Assembly (NCBI GenBank): GCA_019358985.1
Contig: JAHHIJ010000026.1
Span: 1-64,000 of the forward strand
Reading direction: 5' to 3'
DNA from: Tolypothrix brevis GSE-NOS-MK-07-07A
Lineage (GTDB): Bacteria > Cyanobacteriota > Cyanobacteriia > Cyanobacteriales > Nostocaceae
Length of the DNA: 64,000 nucleotides
The notes under the pieces are model-generated. The model did no database searches, had not been told where the DNA came from, and worked only from the letters and a program-made list of their open reading frames with translations. Position numbers and translations under genes: made by a program. This document shows, one piece after another, positions 29,467-37,930 of the stretch (position 1 is the first letter of the stretch; every line of letters starts with the position of its first letter).

Positions 29467-29553
29467 GAACTTACGCAAAAAATTGACAAGCCTAATATAC
29501 AGTTGCGGTAATTCATGAATTATCGCTACTTAAAACGTATTTTGCGTAAGTTC
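29467..29553. mobile_element. MITE (87 bp) with GAACTTACGCAAAA ends
   Basis: Perfect 14-bp inverted repeats, GAACTTACGCAAAA and TTTTGCGTAAGTTC, enclose 59 AT-rich bases with no coding capacity. The ends resemble the AGGACTTACGCAC family at 8540. It is inserted between paralogs 1 and 2 of the small-gene array; the spacer between paralogs 2 and 3 lacks it. Confidence 0.75.
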
Positions 29554-29570
29554 CGTGACTGTAACCGTTG

Positions 29571-29786
29571 TTAATTACAACCGTTTTGGGAATAACACAC
29601 AGGTGCATTTGCCCTAACTTCTGGTTCGAGTAACAAATCTGGTTCGAGGAAAATAGGTAATTTCTGCTTAACAGAAGGCACTGGAGTTATGCAAACTTGG
29701 GGATTGATGGTAATGGGAACATTCAGTTTGATGGGAATTGTGAATTCACATTCGCAGTTGTTAGCATTCGGTTGGTAGGCAGCCAT
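29571..29786 (-). CDS. Small four-Cys beta-pattern protein, paralog 2 of 3
   Basis: 71 residues, nearly identical to its neighbours through residue 70 but ending right after the second Cys pair (CYSQNGCN), so it lacks the helical tail. An extra Cys sits at position 32. Its homologous ATG has lost the AGGAG seen in paralog 1 (CAGTG instead), so translation may be weaker or begin at a GTG 12 bases upstream. Conservation of the CxC and CxnC residues in all three copies suggests they matter. Function is unknown. Confidence 0.65.
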   Translation of the reverse strand: MAAYQPNANNCECEFTIPIKLNVPITINPQVCITPVPSVKQKLPIFLEPDLLLEPEVRANAPVCYSQNGCN

Positions 29787-29834
29787 AAGTTGCAACACTG
29801 TTGATTTACAAGTTGTTTGAATTAACTATTTCAA

Positions 29835-30092
29835 TTAGGCTGAAGGCAATGTATGTTGAGCAGGTAATTGCTTGGGTTCGCAGTCATTTTGGGGATAACA
29901 CACAGGTGCATTTGCCCTAACTTCTGGTTCAATTAACAAATCTGGTTCTAGGAAAATAGGTAATCTCTGCTTAATAGAAGGTACTGAAGTTATGTAAACT
30001 TGGGGATTGATGGTGATGGGAATATTCAGTTTGATGGGAATTGTGAATTCGCATTCGCAATAGTTTGCAGAATTTTGTTGGTATGTAGCCAT
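29835..30092 (-). CDS. Small four-Cys beta-pattern protein, paralog 3 of 3
   Basis: 85 residues with one extra residue in the N-terminal lead, then the same CECEFTIPIKLNIPITINPQ core, the FLEPDLLIEPEVRA segment, the CYPQNDC pair and a helical tail (EPKQLPAQHTLPSA) alignable with paralog 1. GGAG lies nine bases before the ATG. It is the first gene of the array, so the promoter should be in the 300 bases upstream. The core is so alike in the three copies that the duplications are recent or are kept uniform by conversion. Confidence 0.7.
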   Translation of the reverse strand: MATYQQNSANYCECEFTIPIKLNIPITINPQVYITSVPSIKQRLPIFLEPDLLIEPEVRANAPVCYPQNDCEPKQLPAQHTLPSA

Positions 30093-30396
30093 AATTTGCA
30101 CTCCGTTTGGTAGTAAAAAAATCGTTGGTGTAGAAGGTTGAGCTTTTTTGTTTCCCTTCTGATATGTAATAGGTGTTGCAAATTCAAATTATGCGATCGC
30201 TAAACATTTATAATTGAAAAATTACTCAAATGCTTATTATTCAAAGCTTTCAGAATTATACATTTGTAACAAAAACTTAATCTTACTGACTATTAGACAA
30301 TATGCGTTATCCAAAACCCTTGTAGAGACGTAGCAGTGCTACGTCTCTCAAACAAACCCGGTTTCTGTTGGTTTAATTTTTCTTGAGAGAAAATAA
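30093..30396. other. Intergenic region upstream of the small-gene array (304 bp)
   Basis: AT-rich, with one HIP1 site near 30195 and a partial family-A MITE at 30291-30349. No further gene. The promoter of the array should lie here; no clear boxes. Confidence 0.45.
30291..30349. repeat. Partial MITE (family A) with palindrome
   Basis: ATTAGACAATATGCGTTATCC followed by the palindrome GTAGAGACGTAGC / GCTACGTCTCTC (30322-30349); the other half of the element is missing. Confidence 0.6.
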
Positions 30397-31278
30397 TTAT
30401 GTTGATTTGAGAGGAATAATGCCTCGATCAAAAACGCGGTTATCAATACCGATCGCACTAATTTCTATTTTATCTGCATACACTTCATATGCAGCAAAAC
30501 TCAAATTGCTGGTAGAGTATTGAGTCCATTCGTTTTTGCCTACAGGACGATTACCCGCACCGGCACCACAAATTAGATAAGTCGTTCCATTAATGGCACG
30601 AGTACGTTCATAATGGTGTTCATGACCGTTGATATAAAGCTGAACCCCATATTTTTGGAAGAGGGGAGTGAAGGTTTGAATAAAATTTGGATTACTTCCA
30701 TAAGCACCTGATGCATAAATTGGATGATGACCAAAGACTACTTTCCAAGTTGCTTTAGAGCGACTTAATTCTTGCTCTAACCAAGAAAGTTGGTTTTTCC
30801 AGTCTGCATTGCCGTTGGTATCTAATGCGAAAAATTGCACAAGTCCACGGCTAAAAGTGTAGTAGCGTCCTTTCATATTAAAGCCGGGATATTCAAGTTG
30901 CTTTTCGCCGTTTGCTGTGCGAATATCATGATTGCCTAAACAAGCTTGAAATTTGACGTTTTGTTTGAGTAAAGCTGCGTAGGGACGCTCAAATACTTCG
31001 CCGATTTTTTCTATTTCGCCATTGTTATAGATGTTATCTCCAGCCAAAACTATTAAATCGTAGGGATTTTTGCTGTGATAATTCGTCATCGCTTGAGCGA
31101 CATCATACTGTCCTTTTGCACCAGTTCCCGTATCTGCTACAGAAACAAAACGTAATAATAAGTCTTTTTTCCCAAGCTTGGGGTTAATCTGACGACTGTA
31201 GCTTTTGCAAGCATAAAGAACTGCTGCCAAGCTACTCAAACTAGAGAATAATAAAAATTGTCGGCGTTTTAGGCTCAT
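30397..31278 (-). CDS. Exported metallophosphoesterase (purple acid phosphatase type)
   Basis: 293 residues. The N-terminus KRRQFLLFSSLSSLAAVLYAC reads as a Tat-like or lipoprotein signal (two Arg, hydrophobic core, Cys at a lipobox-like LYAC). The calcineurin-like fold has all metal motifs: VADTGTG (first Asp), LAGDNIYNNGE (second Asp plus the Tyr of purple acid phosphatases), LGNHDIR, FGHHPIYASG and NGHEHHYER. This matches the small, mammalian-type purple acid phosphatase group. It probably removes phosphate from organic esters in the periplasm. It is divergent from the Pro/Glu-rich protein gene and stands alone; no Pho box was identified. Confidence 0.85.
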   Translation of the reverse strand: MSLKRRQFLLFSSLSSLAAVLYACKSYSRQINPKLGKKDLLLRFVSVADTGTGAKGQYDVAQAMTNYHSKNPYDLIVLAGDNIYNNGEIEKIGEVFERPYAALLKQNVKFQACLGNHDIRTANGEKQLEYPGFNMKGRYYTFSRGLVQFFALDTNGNADWKNQLSWLEQELSRSKATWKVVFGHHPIYASGAYGSNPNFIQTFTPLFQKYGVQLYINGHEHHYERTRAINGTTYLICGAGAGNRPVGKNEWTQYSTSNLSFAAYEVYADKIEISAIGIDNRVFDRGIIPLKST

Positions 31279-31379
31279 AGTTAACTCAATTTAAGGTGAT
31301 ACATTAAGGCTGAAGACGCGCTACCTATAAGAATTTATCCCGTTTAAGTCGCATCGTGCTGTAACGTCAGGAAACTTTC

Positions 31380-32213
31380 ATGTCACAAGACAATCCGAAT
31401 CCACAACCACCACGCAACAAACCAGAACGTCAACCGACGTCAAGCAGACAGCAAAGAACTCAAATGCAGCCATTTTGGAAAGCACAAACTATTAAACTTC
31501 TGCGTGGAACAATTGGTGCTTTAGAAAGTACGGTAGAGAAACTTGAGACACAACCGGCACCCGGTACTAAGCAAACTTCTAGTTTCTGGGGTGGAACTAT
31601 AGCAAAAATTCGCTCTTTGTTACCAGCAAGTTTGTCAGAAAAGTTGTCAAATACAGCTTTAACGGGAATCATTGCCGCAATTTCAGTAATTTTGATTTGG
31701 ACAACTTCAACGGTGTTAACAAATAAACCGACTGAAGTCGCAACTGTTCCCCCGGTGTCAGAAACACCATCACCAACTATAACTACCCCACCATTAGAAA
31801 TCATACCAGAACCGGAGCCAACACCAGAACCAATACCCGAACCAACACCAGAACCAACACCAGAACCAACACCAGAACCAACACCGGAACCGACGCCAAT
31901 ATTAGAATTGACACCAGAACAACAATTAATTGTAGCAATTCAAAATCAAGTAGGAGAAATTAGCGATCGCTTTGCCTCCGATTTAATCAAATCTATTCAA
32001 GCCAACTTTAGCACCAGCAATCTCACTGTAAAGATTAGTGACGATTGGTATACGCTGAAAGAATCTCAACAAAATAAACTAGCTGCCGATATTCTCCAAC
32101 GCTCGACAGAACTGGATTTCAGCCATTTAGAAATTACCGATTCTCAAGATAAATTGGTAGCGCGTAGCCCCGTCGTCGGTACGGAAATGGTGATTTTTAA
32201 ACGGCAAATTTAG
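31380..32213 (+). CDS. Membrane-anchored protein with Pro-Glu-Pro-Thr repeats
   Basis: 277 residues, not assignable to a named family. The first 90 are polar and basic, one membrane helix follows (about 95-113, TGIIAAISVILIWTTSTVL), then a Pro-rich linker with about eight EPTP/EPIP units (about 138-172), then a C-terminal domain of about 95 residues (QLIVAIQNQVGEISDRFASDLIKSIQANF ... LKISDDWYTL-like). The shape suggests an inner-membrane anchor with a periplasmic stalk and globular head. The stalk is encoded by short tandem DNA repeats that could vary in number. It precedes the large exoprotein gene by 112 bases on the same strand. Confidence 0.75.
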   Translation: MSQDNPNPQPPRNKPERQPTSSRQQRTQMQPFWKAQTIKLLRGTIGALESTVEKLETQPAPGTKQTSSFWGGTIAKIRSLLPASLSEKLSNTALTGIIAAISVILIWTTSTVLTNKPTEVATVPPVSETPSPTITTPPLEIIPEPEPTPEPIPEPTPEPTPEPTPEPTPEPTPILELTPEQQLIVAIQNQVGEISDRFASDLIKSIQANFSTSNLTVKISDDWYTLKESQQNKLAADILQRSTELDFSHLEITDSQDKLVARSPVVGTEMVIFKRQI

Positions 32214-32325
32214 GGGTTTATTCTTAATAGACCACTAGAATTAATTCTCGTTATATGGTTTATTTGTTAGTGGCGCATGTAATTTTTCTTGGTTACTGCC
32301 AAACATTAATAAATATATATACGTA

Positions 32326-35300
32326 ATGAGTAATCGTTGGGGCTGGTTGATAGCGATCGCATTAGGTAGTAGTATTTTTTGGGGAAACAATGCATCAGCG
32401 CAAATTACCCCAGATGGCACTTTACCGAATAATTCCATTGTCACACCGGGCGGTAACATCTTAAATATCACCGGCGGAAGTCAAATTGGAAACAATTTAT
32501 TCCACAGTTTTCAAGAGTTCTCCGTTCCCACTGGTGGCACCGCTTTTTTCAATAATGGTCTTGACATTGGGAACATTATCAGCAGGGTAACGGGTAATTC
32601 AATCTCCAATATTGATGGATTAATTCGCGCAAATGGGACAGCTAACGTATTTTTACTCAATCCCAACGGAATTATTTTTGGCAATAATGCTAGTTTAAAT
32701 GTTGGCGGTTCCTTTGTTGGTTCTACAGCTAACGCCATTCAATTTGGAACTGCTGGGATTTTCAGCGCAACTACGCCGAATGCACCCACACCATTATTGA
32801 CAATCAATCCTTCGGCATTGCTATTTCTTCAACCTTCACCAGCCGCAATTACAAGTAGGTCAATAGCACCCGCAGGTGTGGATTTAACAGGGGTTGAAGT
32901 TACAGGTTTGAGAGTGCCAGATGGTAGGAGTTTACTATTGGTGGGTGGCGATGTCAATGTTGATGGTGGTAGCCTGAGAGCTTATAACGGACGCATCGAA
33001 TTAGCCGGATTAGCTGCACCTGGGAATGTTGGGTTAAATTTCACAGGGAATATACTCAGCTTGGGTGTTCCTAATGTGCCGAAAGGGAATGTATCTTTAA
33101 CTAATGCGGCTGAGTTAAATGTGCGTGGTAGTGATGGGGGTAGTGTTGCTATCAATGCTCAAAACTTGAGTTTAGCGGGAGCAAGTAAAGTCAGAGCGGG
33201 GATAGACACGGGATTAGGTACGCTCCAAAGCGTAGCGGGAGATATTGATATTAATGCTACAGGGTCAACTATTTTAACTGATGATAGCTTTATTGCTAAT
33301 GTGCTTCAACCATCATCAGTGGGTAAAGGTGGAAACGTCAATATTACTACAAGTTCCCTTGCCCTAATTAACGGCATTAGCTTAAATACTAATAACTTTG
33401 GGCAGGGGGATGGTGGCAACATTAATCTTAATGTTCGTGATGCCCTGACTTTGTCTGGAGTGGGTGAAGTCGGAAGCAGTGCGATTTTAAGCAGTTTACA
33501 AGCTCAAGCCGTAGGTAAGGGAGGTAGTATCAATATTACTGCTGGCTCAGTTTCCTTAGCAGATGGCGCTTTTCTGATTTCCAGTACTTTTGGACAAGGA
33601 GATGCTGGTAATGTATCCATACAAGCTAGAGATTTTGTTTCTCTTGTTAGTAGTAGCAATATCTTCAGCAATGTGGAAGCAGGGGGAGTAGGCAATGGTG
33701 GTAACATCAATATTAAATCTGGTTCCTTTTCATTGGCAGATGGCGCTTTTCTGAGTTCCAGTACTTTTGGGCAGGGAAATGCTGGTAATGTCTCAATACA
33801 AGCTAGAGATTTTGTTTCTCTTGCTGGTAGTAGTACTGCTATCTTCAGCACTGTGGAAGCAGGGGGAATAGGCAATGGTGGTAACATCAATATCACGGCA
33901 TCTTCACTCTCGTTAACTGATGGCTCTCAACTGCAAACTATACTGCGTAGGAGTGATACCCAGAATAACCTTTTAGGGGGTCGAGGAAATGCAGGCAATG
34001 TCAACATTGATGTCAATGGTGCGGTTATTATAGCTGGGCAAAGAAACGGACTTACTAGTGGAATTCGCAGCTCTGTGGGGACTGGAGCGACGGGTAATGC
34101 CGGTAACATTAATATTAAATCTGGTTCCTTTTCCTTAACAGATGACGCTGAACTAAGTTCCGGTACTTTTGGACAAGGAAATGCTGGTAGTGTATTCATC
34201 CAAGCATCTGATGCTGTTTCCTTTATTAACGGTGACATTTTCAGCACTGTGCAACCTGGAAGTGTGGGTAATGGCGGTAATATTGATATTAAAGCTGCAT
34301 CACTCACCTTGACTGATGGCGCTCAATTAATAACTAATGTAGAAGCAGCAAATGATACACTTCCTGGTGGGCGTGGAAATGCAGGAAATGTAAATATTGA
34401 TGTTTCAGGTAAAGTCACTATTTCTGGTGTAAAAGACGAATTTGGCAGCGCCATTTTGAGCCGTTTAAGAAGGGATGCAATCGGTAATGGTGGTGACATT
34501 AATATTAAATCTGGCTCTTTTGAACTGAGTAATGGTGCTTTACTAAGTGCCAGTACTTTTGGAGAGGGAAATGCTGGTAGTGTATTCATCCAAGCATCTG
34601 ATGCTGTTTCCCTGGCAGATGCAGACATTTTCAGCAATGTGCAACCTGGAGCGGTAGGTAATAGTGGAAATATCAATGTTAAAGCCAGAACTCTCTCCCT
34701 AACTGATAACTCTAGTTTGTTTGCTACTACTTCTGGACAAGGAAATGCGGGAAATATATCTGTACAAGTGACTGATTCTGTTTCTCTGGCAAATAGTATT
34801 ATCTTCAGCAATGTGGCAGATGGAGCGGTAGGTAATAGTGGAAATATCAATGTTCAAGCCAGAACTCTCTCGCTAACTGATAACTCTAGTTTAGTTGCTA
34901 CCACCTTTGGACAAGGAAATGGTGGAAACATATCTATCCAAGCGACTGATTCTGTTTTTTTAGCAGGTCAACTTAATGGTATCACCACCAATGTGTCAGA
35001 TGGAGCGGTAGGTAATGCTGGAGATATCAATATTCAAACTGGTTTGTTTACTTTAACCGATGAGTCTCAAGTTGGTGCTACCAACCTTGGGGGGAAGGGT
35101 TTAGCTGGCAATATTTTTATCAATACAGCGAATGATTTTTCTATCACTAGAGGTGCTTTTGTCAGTGCTGCTAGTTCTGGCGAAGGTAATGCTGGTAAGA
35201 TAACAATTCGCTCTGGTGGGGCTGTTTTGATTTCCGGACGTGGCGATCGCACAAGTAGTGCAGTTACTAGCGGTATATTAGATTCAGGGGTGGGTAATGG

Positions 35301-36753
35301 TGGTGATATTGAGATCCAAGCGCGTAGTTTCTCTTTGTCTGACGGTGCTGATTTGTTTACATTCACTGTTGGTAAAGGTAATGCTGGAAATATCTCGATT
35401 AATACGATAGATGACTTTACCGTTAAAAATGCTTCAGTGGCAACTTTTACCTCTGGACAAGGTAATGCTGGTAAGATAGCCATTCGTGCAGGGGGGAATG
35501 TCTCGATTTCTGATCGGGCAAACTTCTTGAGTAGCGTAGCACCAGAAGGAATAGGTAGTGGTGGAGATATTGAGATTCAAGGACGTAGCTTCTCGTTATC
35601 TGATAATGCTCAATTATTTACTGCTACTTTCGGCAAAGGTGATGCTGGGAATTTTCAAATTAATACATCTGGCGATATTATTATCAAAAGTGGCGGTCAG
35701 ATCAGGGCTGATACTTTTGGACAAGGGAATGCAGGAAATGTCTCAGTTAATGCTGGTGGTACAGTTTCCCTTGATGGAGTAGGTTTTGATGGTTCTAGAA
35801 GCGGAATATCTACTCAAGTCACAGCAGAAGAAGGATTTGTAGGCAGAGGTGAGGGTGGCAACATTAATATTACTGCCCGAAATCTGTCTATTACCAACCG
35901 TGCAGCATTAACTTCTAGCAGTTCGGGACAGGGAAACGCTGGAGATATCAATATTAATACTCGTTCTGTCCGACTAGATAACCAAGGTATGATTGCCGCA
36001 TCAACTAATTCTGGCAATGGTGGAAATATTAACTTAACAGCCGCAGATTTTTTACTGTTACGTCGTAACAGCAGTATTTCCACAACTGCTGGGTTGACTC
36101 AATCAGGTGGCGATGGTGGTAATATCACTATCAATACACCTTTTATCGTTGCCGTACCCAACGAAAATAGCGACATTACAGCAAACGCTTTCACTGGCAG
36201 AGGTGGCAATGTTAACATTCGTTCTCAAGGTATCTTTGGTATTGAAGCGCGTCTTCAACCCACACCACAAAGCGATATTACTGCTAGTTCTCAATTTGGA
36301 CTCAGCGGTGATGTAATTATTAAGACTCCCGATATCGACCCCACCCAAGGATTAGTCGAACTACCCACAGGTTTAACTGATGTTTCGCGACTTGTTGACA
36401 CTAGTTGTGCTGCGATCGCTGGAAAAAACGGTAGCGAATTTATTGTTACTGGACGCGGTGGTTTACCCCCCAGTCCTGACGATTTTCTCAGTAGTGATGT
36501 AGTGTGGTCAGATAATCGCATGAATGCAACCATAACACAGCAACCTGCAAAAAGTGCGTTAGCGCAGCTTAACGTTCGCGGAGCGTCTCCGACAGGAGAA
36601 GTTATCGCTTCACCACCCTCAAAAACAAAAGCTATAGAAATTATACCTGCTACTGGTTGGATATTTAATCATCAGACGGGGGAAGTAACGCTGATTTCCT
36701 CTGCACCTAATGCGAGTAATTCCGGCTTTACTCCTCCTAATTGCTCTAAATAA
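32326..36753 (+). CDS. Filamentous haemagglutinin-type exoprotein (TPS secretion)
   Basis: 1475 residues. A signal peptide (to about residue 25, ending NNASA) precedes the TPS secretion domain of two-partner-secretion exoproteins: ITPDGTLPNNSIVTPGG, LFHSFQEFSVPTGG, VFLLNPNGIIFG (the conserved NPNGI box) and FVGSTANA. From about residue 250 to 1350 it is a beta helix built from repeats of the type GNGGNINIKSGSFSLxDGAxLSSSTFGQGNAGNVSIQA. It would be exported across the outer membrane by a TpsB/ShlB porin, not encoded in this window. The C-terminal region carries a peptide ([16 protein letters not shown]) that comes from a mobile repeat. The function is likely adhesion or surface structure. The frame is intact. 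Confidence 0.88.
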   Translation: MSNRWGWLIAIALGSSIFWGNNASAQITPDGTLPNNSIVTPGGNILNITGGSQIGNNLFHSFQEFSVPTGGTAFFNNGLDIGNIISRVTGNSISNIDGLIRANGTANVFLLNPNGIIFGNNASLNVGGSFVGSTANAIQFGTAGIFSATTPNAPTPLLTINPSALLFLQPSPAAITSRSIAPAGVDLTGVEVTGLRVPDGRSLLLVGGDVNVDGGSLRAYNGRIELAGLAAPGNVGLNFTGNILSLGVPNVPKGNVSLTNAAELNVRGSDGGSVAINAQNLSLAGASKVRAGIDTGLGTLQSVAGDIDINATGSTILTDDSFIANVLQPSSVGKGGNVNITTSSLALINGISLNTNNFGQGDGGNINLNVRDALTLSGVGEVGSSAILSSLQAQAVGKGGSINITAGSVSLADGAFLISSTFGQGDAGNVSIQARDFVSLVSSSNIFSNVEAGGVGNGGNINIKSGSFSLADGAFLSSSTFGQGNAGNVSIQARDFVSLAGSSTAIFSTVEAGGIGNGGNINITASSLSLTDGSQLQTILRRSDTQNNLLGGRGNAGNVNIDVNGAVIIAGQRNGLTSGIRSSVGTGATGNAGNINIKSGSFSLTDDAELSSGTFGQGNAGSVFIQASDAVSFINGDIFSTVQPGSVGNGGNIDIKAASLTLTDGAQLITNVEAANDTLPGGRGNAGNVNIDVSGKVTISGVKDEFGSAILSRLRRDAIGNGGDINIKSGSFELSNGALLSASTFGEGNAGSVFIQASDAVSLADADIFSNVQPGAVGNSGNINVKARTLSLTDNSSLFATTSGQGNAGNISVQVTDSVSLANSIIFSNVADGAVGNSGNINVQARTLSLTDNSSLVATTFGQGNGGNISIQATDSVFLAGQLNGITTNVSDGAVGNAGDINIQTGLFTLTDESQVGATNLGGKGLAGNIFINTANDFSITRGAFVSAASSGEGNAGKITIRSGGAVLISGRGDRTSSAVTSGILDSGVGNGGDIEIQARSFSLSDGADLFTFTVGKGNAGNISINTIDDFTVKNASVATFTSGQGNAGKIAIRAGGNVSISDRANFLSSVAPEGIGSGGDIEIQGRSFSLSDNAQLFTATFGKGDAGNFQINTSGDIIIKSGGQIRADTFGQGNAGNVSVNAGGTVSLDGVGFDGSRSGISTQVTAEEGFVGRGEGGNINITARNLSITNRAALTSSSSGQGNAGDININTRSVRLDNQGMIAASTNSGNGGNINLTAADFLLLRRNSSISTTAGLTQSGGDGGNITINTPFIVAVPNENSDITANAFTGRGGNVNIRSQGIFGIEARLQPTPQSDITASSQFGLSGDVIIKTPDIDPTQGLVELPTGLTDVSRLVDTSCAAIAGKNGSEFIVTGRGGLPPSPDDFLSSDVVWSDNRMNATITQQPAKSALAQLNVRGASPTGEVIASPPSKTKAIEIIPATGWIFNHQTGEVTLISSAPNASNSGFTPPNCSK
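36553..36611 (+). repeat. 59-bp gene-embedded repeat, copy in the exoprotein gene
   Basis: Identical, in inverse orientation, to 36984-37042 in the Uma2 gene. It reads as [20 protein letters not shown] in both proteins, although they are unrelated. It contains nested small palindromes (AACGTTCGCGGAGCGTCTCC). Confidence 0.85.
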
Positions 36754-36780
36754 TATCATGTCCGGTAAATTACTTACAAT

Positions 36781-36862
36781 TGTAAAGACGTTCCGGCGGA
36801 ACGTCTCTACGACGGTTGCGTTGTAAAGACGTTCCGCCGGAACGTCTCTACGACGGTTGCGT
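36781..36862. repeat. Two tandem 41-bp units, each with a palindromic repeat
   Basis: The unit consists of TGTAAAGACGTTCCGGCGGA continuing to GACGGTTGCGT; the second copy differs only by CGGCGG to CGCCGG in the core, keeping the palindrome. It lies just downstream of the exoprotein gene and may act as its terminator or mRNA end. Confidence 0.8.
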
Positions 36863-36931
36863 TGTTTTTATTATTGTTAATTAAACGGAGATGATATAAG
36901 TAAGTAATTTGATAAATTTCACATTTCATCC

Positions 36932-37546
36932 TCATCCTTGCAAAACTTCAGCAGCAGTTAACTGAAGATTAGCAAAAATTGAAGAAGCGATAACTTCTCC
37001 TGTCGGAGACGCTCCGCGAACGTTAAGCTGCGCTAACGCACTTTCTCCCTGATAAACTCGCTCATCATAAAATCCCTCTACCCATTCCAAAACCGTCACC
37101 TTTTGGGCAATAGGATCAACAATCCAATACTCCGCAATTCCCCGTGCTGCATACTCCGAACGCTTATAACGATAATCCCGACTTTCCTGATTTGGACTCA
37201 CCACCTCAACCACCAATAACGGTGGTGGCATATCCATTAAAATTAGAGAGCGTGTAGCACCTTGCATTACCGTCGCTAACTCTTCTGAAAACACCACCAA
37301 ATCAGGCACACGTACCCCCACCATTCGGCTATTCACAGCAATTTCTGTTTTCATGCTTAATCGATAAAATGGAATTCCCAACTGCAAGAAATAAGCAACT
37401 AAAAACATCACTATCCGGCGATTTAGCTCACTTTCTAATGGCATTTGAATTAATTCTCCATTTTCTAATTCATATAAATTATCCGTCCCATCGTCATAAT
37501 TAAGGAATTCTTCAAAGGTCATCTTTTTAGCGGCTGCAACTGTCAT
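36932..37546 (-). CDS. Uma2-family PD-(D/E)XK nuclease-like protein
   Basis: 204 residues. The Uma2 (DUF820) pattern is complete: [27 protein letters not shown] at the start, [10 protein letters not shown] (catalytic-type Asp), [10 protein letters not shown] (Glu) and [21 protein letters not shown] (Lys and the end of the core). Uma2 proteins are hugely expanded in cyanobacteria; their targets are unknown. The ATG was chosen for its GGGAG ribosome site. The region after residue 160 carries the [16 protein letters not shown] insertion from the mobile repeat, beyond the catalytic core, so activity may be kept. Confidence 0.85.
   Translation of the reverse strand: MTVAAAKKMTFEEFLNYDDGTDNLYELENGELIQMPLESELNRRIVMFLVAYFLQLGIPFYRLSMKTEIAVNSRMVGVRVPDLVVFSEELATVMQGATRSLILMDMPPPLLVVEVVSPNQESRDYRYKRSEYAARGIAEYWIVDPIAQKVTVLEWVEGFYDERVYQGESALAQLNVRGASPTGEVIASSIFANLQLTAAEVLQG
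36984..37042 (-). repeat. 59-bp gene-embedded repeat, copy in the Uma2 gene
   Basis: Inverse copy of 36553-36611; both copies are read in the same frame of their hosts, giving the same peptide. See the exoprotein copy. Confidence 0.85.
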
Positions 37547-37640
37547 TGCTTTTTCTCCCAATAGTTAGCTTGTATTGATTATTTTAACAATGCTTCCAAT
37601 TTCTCCATTCCCCGTGCCATTTGCGTAAGTCCCCACCGGC

Positions 37641-37930
37641 GCCTACCGTAAAGACGTTCCGGCGGAACGTCTTTACATTAGTGCTGATTGATACGCTTGA
37701 ACTTGCAAATCTATCCCGGTAATTGCGGTACTTACAACAACGCCTACCGTAAAGACGTTCCGCCGGAACGTCTTTACTTAGTGCTGATTGATACGCTTGA
37801 ACTTGCAAATCTATCCCGGTAATTGCGGTACTTACAACAACGCCTACCGTAAAGACGTTCCGGCGGAACGTCTTTACATTAGTGCTGATTGATATGCTTG
37901 AACTTGAAAATCTATCCCGGTAATTGCGGT
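37641..37930. repeat. Three tandem ~100-bp units made from the nanE 3' end
   Basis: Units at 37641-37741, 37742-37841 and 37842-37930 each hold GCCTACCGT, a palindrome (GTAAAGACGTTCCG / CGGAACGTCTTTAC) and the last ~60 bases of nanE. The third is the true gene end; the other two are duplicated tails. One palindrome core differs (CGCCGG against CGGCGG), still paired. Confidence 0.85.

Noticed and set aside
33504-36533. Several minus-strand open frames across the exoprotein gene
   Set aside because: They follow the repeat period of the beta-helix codons and are shadows of Gly/Asn-rich coding.
32326-36753. Search for a TpsB porin partner next to the exoprotein
   Set aside because: Neither neighbour has POTRA or beta-barrel character; the porin must be elsewhere.
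37584-37808. Open frame of 74 codons upstream of nanE
   Set aside because: It is made of the duplicated nanE tail (VQAYQSAL) plus palindrome sequence; no independent gene.
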